DNA from: Acidipropionibacterium acidipropionici
Lineage (GTDB): Bacteria; Actinomycetota; Actinomycetes; Propionibacteriales; Propionibacteriaceae
Reading direction: 5' to 3'
Assembly (NCBI RefSeq): GCF_001441165.1
Contig: NZ_CP013126.1
Span: forward strand, 2,819,551 to 2,883,550
Length of the DNA stretch: 64,000 nt
Positions 63,508 through 64,000 of the stretch are shown here, in pieces. The position numbers and the translations under genes were made by a program. Under the pieces are notes generated by a model, which was given only the letters and a program-made list of their open reading frames with translations, searched no databases and had not been told where the DNA came from. Numbering within the stretch: position 1 is the first letter of the stretch; every line of letters starts with the position of its first letter.

Positions 63508-64000
63508 GTGCTGCTGACAGTGACAATGACCGGTCCTGACGCGCCGGCCCTGGGATTCCTGCTCCACAAGCATCCCGACCGCGTCCAGACCTTCCACCTG
63601 TCCGTCGGCGAGGCCACCGTCTTCTACCCGCAGTCCGATCCCGAGCGGGTCACCGCGGCCCTGGTGGTCGAGCCCGACCCCATCGGCATGGTGAAGGGAC
63701 GGTTGCGCTCATCCCACGGGCGCTCGCTCACCGACTACGTCACCGACCGCCCCTACGCCGCATCCTCCATGCTCTCGGTGGCGATCGGCCGGGTGTTCAC
63801 CACCGCGCTGGCCGGTCGCTGCGACGCCCGCCCCGAGATCGCCGCCTCACCGGTGCCCCTGGAGATCCGGGTGCCCGCCGTCCCGGTGCGGCCCGCCGAC
63901 GGCGACCTGCAGGGCCCCGACCTGGTGCGCGCCCTCTTCTCACCCCTGGGCTGGAGTGTGGAGGCCGCCCAGCAGCCCATGGGTCCCGACGGCGGCTGGG
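63508..64000 (+). CDS. hen1: 3'-terminal RNA 2'-O-methyltransferase Hen1, N-terminal part
   Basis: The first 164 codons of a gene cut by the window edge. The sequence matches the N-terminal domain of bacterial Hen1: LLTVTMTGPDAPALGFLLHKHPDRVQ, VFYPQSDPERVTAALVV and YVTDRPYAASSMLSVAIGRVF. Bacterial Hen1 methylates the 2'-OH at a broken RNA 3' end before Pnkp seals it, protecting the repaired tRNA from renewed toxin attack. The GTG at 63508 gives the family start (LLTxT); ATG 63499 is the alternative. The methyltransferase domain and the expected pnkp lie beyond the window. Confidence 0.88.
   Translation, partial: MLLTVTMTGPDAPALGFLLHKHPDRVQTFHLSVGEATVFYPQSDPERVTAALVVEPDPIGMVKGRLRSSHGRSLTDYVTDRPYAASSMLSVAIGRVFTTALAGRCDARPEIAASPVPLEIRVPAVPVRPADGDLQGPDLVRALFSPLGWSVEAAQQPMGPDGGW

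Noticed and set aside
63397-63597. Minus-strand frame across the start of hen1
   Set aside because: It is antisense to the clear Hen1 N-terminal sequence and has no domain.

Overview
This is a very GC-rich window from an actinobacterium. Gene order (aspS–alaS–ruvX–mltG–aroE–aroC–aroK–aroB–efp–nusB–mihF–gmk–rpoZ–coaBC–metK–priA–fmt), an actinobacterial MihF, a 20S proteasome pair, HelR, Nei2 and TANNNT -10 boxes with leaderless starts all fit. Propionibacteriaceae (for example an Acidipropionibacterium-like organism) is my best guess; this is inference from gene content, not from a search.
1–5.6 kb holds a cut gene, an alpha/beta hydrolase, aspS, a small zincin, a Cys-phosphatase and rarA. 5.6–16.2 kb holds a polytopic membrane protein, two small membrane-anchored proteins, then alaS–ruvX–mltG and the shikimate genes aroE–aroC–aroK–aroB, tightly packed. 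16.2–27.6 kb holds a pentapeptide-repeat protein, efp–nusB, mihF, gmk–rpoZ–coaBC–metK, the giant helicase lhr and nei2. 27.6–29.2 kb is an accessory patch: a Phd–VapC-type and a MazF-type toxin–antitoxin pair arranged convergently, each with a palindrome at its promoter or start, followed by an IS3-type transposase remnant.
29.2–45.7 kb returns to core genes: priA, fmt, rsmB, rpe, a PAC2 protein, metH, an apparent HAD phosphatase–tRNA m1A58 methyltransferase fusion, a DUF3054 protein, proteasome prcB–prcA without the usual pup/dop/mpa/pafA neighbours, then tyrA–cmk–der. 45.7–49.2 kb carries a HelR-type RNA polymerase ATPase with a rifamycin-associated-element-like palindrome just upstream, an OsmC peroxiredoxin and a Nudix protein.
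A tRNA-Pro(GGG) with its own terminator marks the left side of a defence island (49.4–61.5 kb): hsdM, hsdS, hsdR, a YgjP-like metallopeptidase and an AT-richer gene with a C-terminal HEPN-like motif. hsdS is broken by nested insertion sequences: an ISL3-family element (8-bp target duplication) sits in hsdS, and an IS256-family element (9-bp duplication) sits inside the ISL3 transposase gene. Removing both in silico restores both reading frames exactly. The window ends with a DUF222/HNH protein and the first part of hen1 (RNA repair 2'-O-methyltransferase).
A theme across the core genes is leaderless expression: at least ten genes have a TANNNT -10 box 6–8 nt before the start codon, and these boxes were used to settle several starts.
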